Positions 63,786-64,000 of a stretch of 64,000 nt of DNA are shown here, piece by piece (within the stretch, counting starts at the first letter, position 1; each line of letters opens with the position of its first letter). The position numbers and the translations under genes were made by a program. Origin of the DNA: UBA4465 sp002292365 (GTDB lineage: Bacteria > Bacteroidota > Bacteroidia > Cytophagales > Cyclobacteriaceae); contig CALSQY010000004.1 in NCBI GenBank assembly GCA_943788615.1, positions 620,001 through 684,000 of the forward strand. Direction: 5' to 3'. Below the pieces are notes generated by a model. That model was not told the DNA's origin and searched no databases. It worked only from the letters and a program-made list of their open reading frames with translations.

Positions 63786-64000
63786 ATATGTATTATTGAT
63801 AAGCACGGGCATTGCTGCAGGATTCATCAATACCGTTGCCGGAGGAGGTTCTCTTTTGACCCTGCCAGTGCTCATTTTTATGGGTCTTCCTGCCGCAGAA
63901 GCCAATGCCTCAAACAGAGTGGCTCTTATCATTCAAAACATTTTTGCTGTTAAAGGTTTTAAAAGTAAGGGTATTGCGGTGTTTCCTTTCGCCTATTGGG
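63772..64000 (+). CDS. TauE/SafE-family transporter (partial)
   Basis: Starting at the ATG at 63772 inside the folK end, the frame stays open to the window edge (76 codons). The sequence AGFINTVAGGGSLLTLPVLIFMGLP followed by EANASNRVALIIQN is the hallmark N-terminus of TauE/SafE (sulfite exporter family, DUF81) membrane proteins, which export organosulfur or related anions. The 14-base overlap suggests translational coupling to folK. The remaining helices lie outside the window. Confidence 0.88.
   Translation, partial: MAFSEYVLLISTGIAAGFINTVAGGGSLLTLPVLIFMGLPAAEANASNRVALIIQNIFAVKGFKSKGIAVFPFAYW

Overview
The window is a chromosomal stretch from a low-GC Bacteroidota bacterium. Evidence for this is the type IX secretion (T9SS) cargo with gliding-motility-type C-terminal domains, PorP/SprF-family partner proteins, numerous lipoproteins, TAnnTTTG-type promoter boxes, and the conserved Bacteroidota gene order miaB - sigma54 activator - lptE - TPR-like gene - secG - groES - groEL. 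A gliding, possibly saprospirian or cytophagian lineage is plausible but not proven from sequence alone. No tRNA, rRNA, insertion sequence or CRISPR array was recognised.

Layout. 1-2906: three minus-strand lipoprotein genes, two of them related to each other and one carrying an HExxH motif. 3125-6393: a plus-strand group with a bile-acid:sodium symporter-family transporter, a DUF6268-like outer-membrane protein and a PlsC-type acyltransferase. 6571-17224: a tightly packed five-gene minus-strand operon, the most unusual element here. In order of transcription it encodes (i) an NTT/MFS-like translocase fused to HEAT repeats and a cyclic-nucleotide-binding-like domain, (ii) a cytosolic protein with three TIR-like domains, (iii) a membrane-anchored nSTAND NTPase with coiled coil and WD40 propeller, (iv) an outer-membrane beta-barrel, and (v) a surface or periplasmic propeller lipoprotein. 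Its parts span cytoplasm to outer membrane, so it reads as a trans-envelope sensing or conflict system. That function is inference.

17359-42947: a PorT-like barrel gene is followed by a SprB/SprF-like secretion and adhesion locus. It holds a PorP/SprF barrel with a C-terminal SPOR-like domain, an 1110-residue T9SS cargo, a giant 6117-residue SprB-like adhesin and a second PorP/SprF protein. The giant protein is built from about 38 Cys-containing SprB-like repeats with embedded discoidin-like, LamG-like and C-type-lectin modules.

42951-56066: mainly housekeeping genes. These include a small four-helix membrane protein and a gamma-carbonic-anhydrase-like protein on the minus strand, a YceI-like lipoprotein, the miaB-to-secG cluster, groES-groEL with a strong bidirectional terminator, an RluA-family pseudouridine synthase, a CarboxypepD_reg-like protein, cinA and a 2-oxoacid dehydrogenase E2. 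56265-60163: an LpxR-family lipid A deacylase with an unusual KHKIN tandem repeat is translationally coupled to a large HExxH peptidase/propeller/barrel protein. 60164-61458: a gene-poor stretch with inverted repeats and what looks like a small gene broken by one amber codon. 61459-64000: sppA diverges from folK, and folK overlaps a partial TauE/SafE-family transporter that runs off the window.
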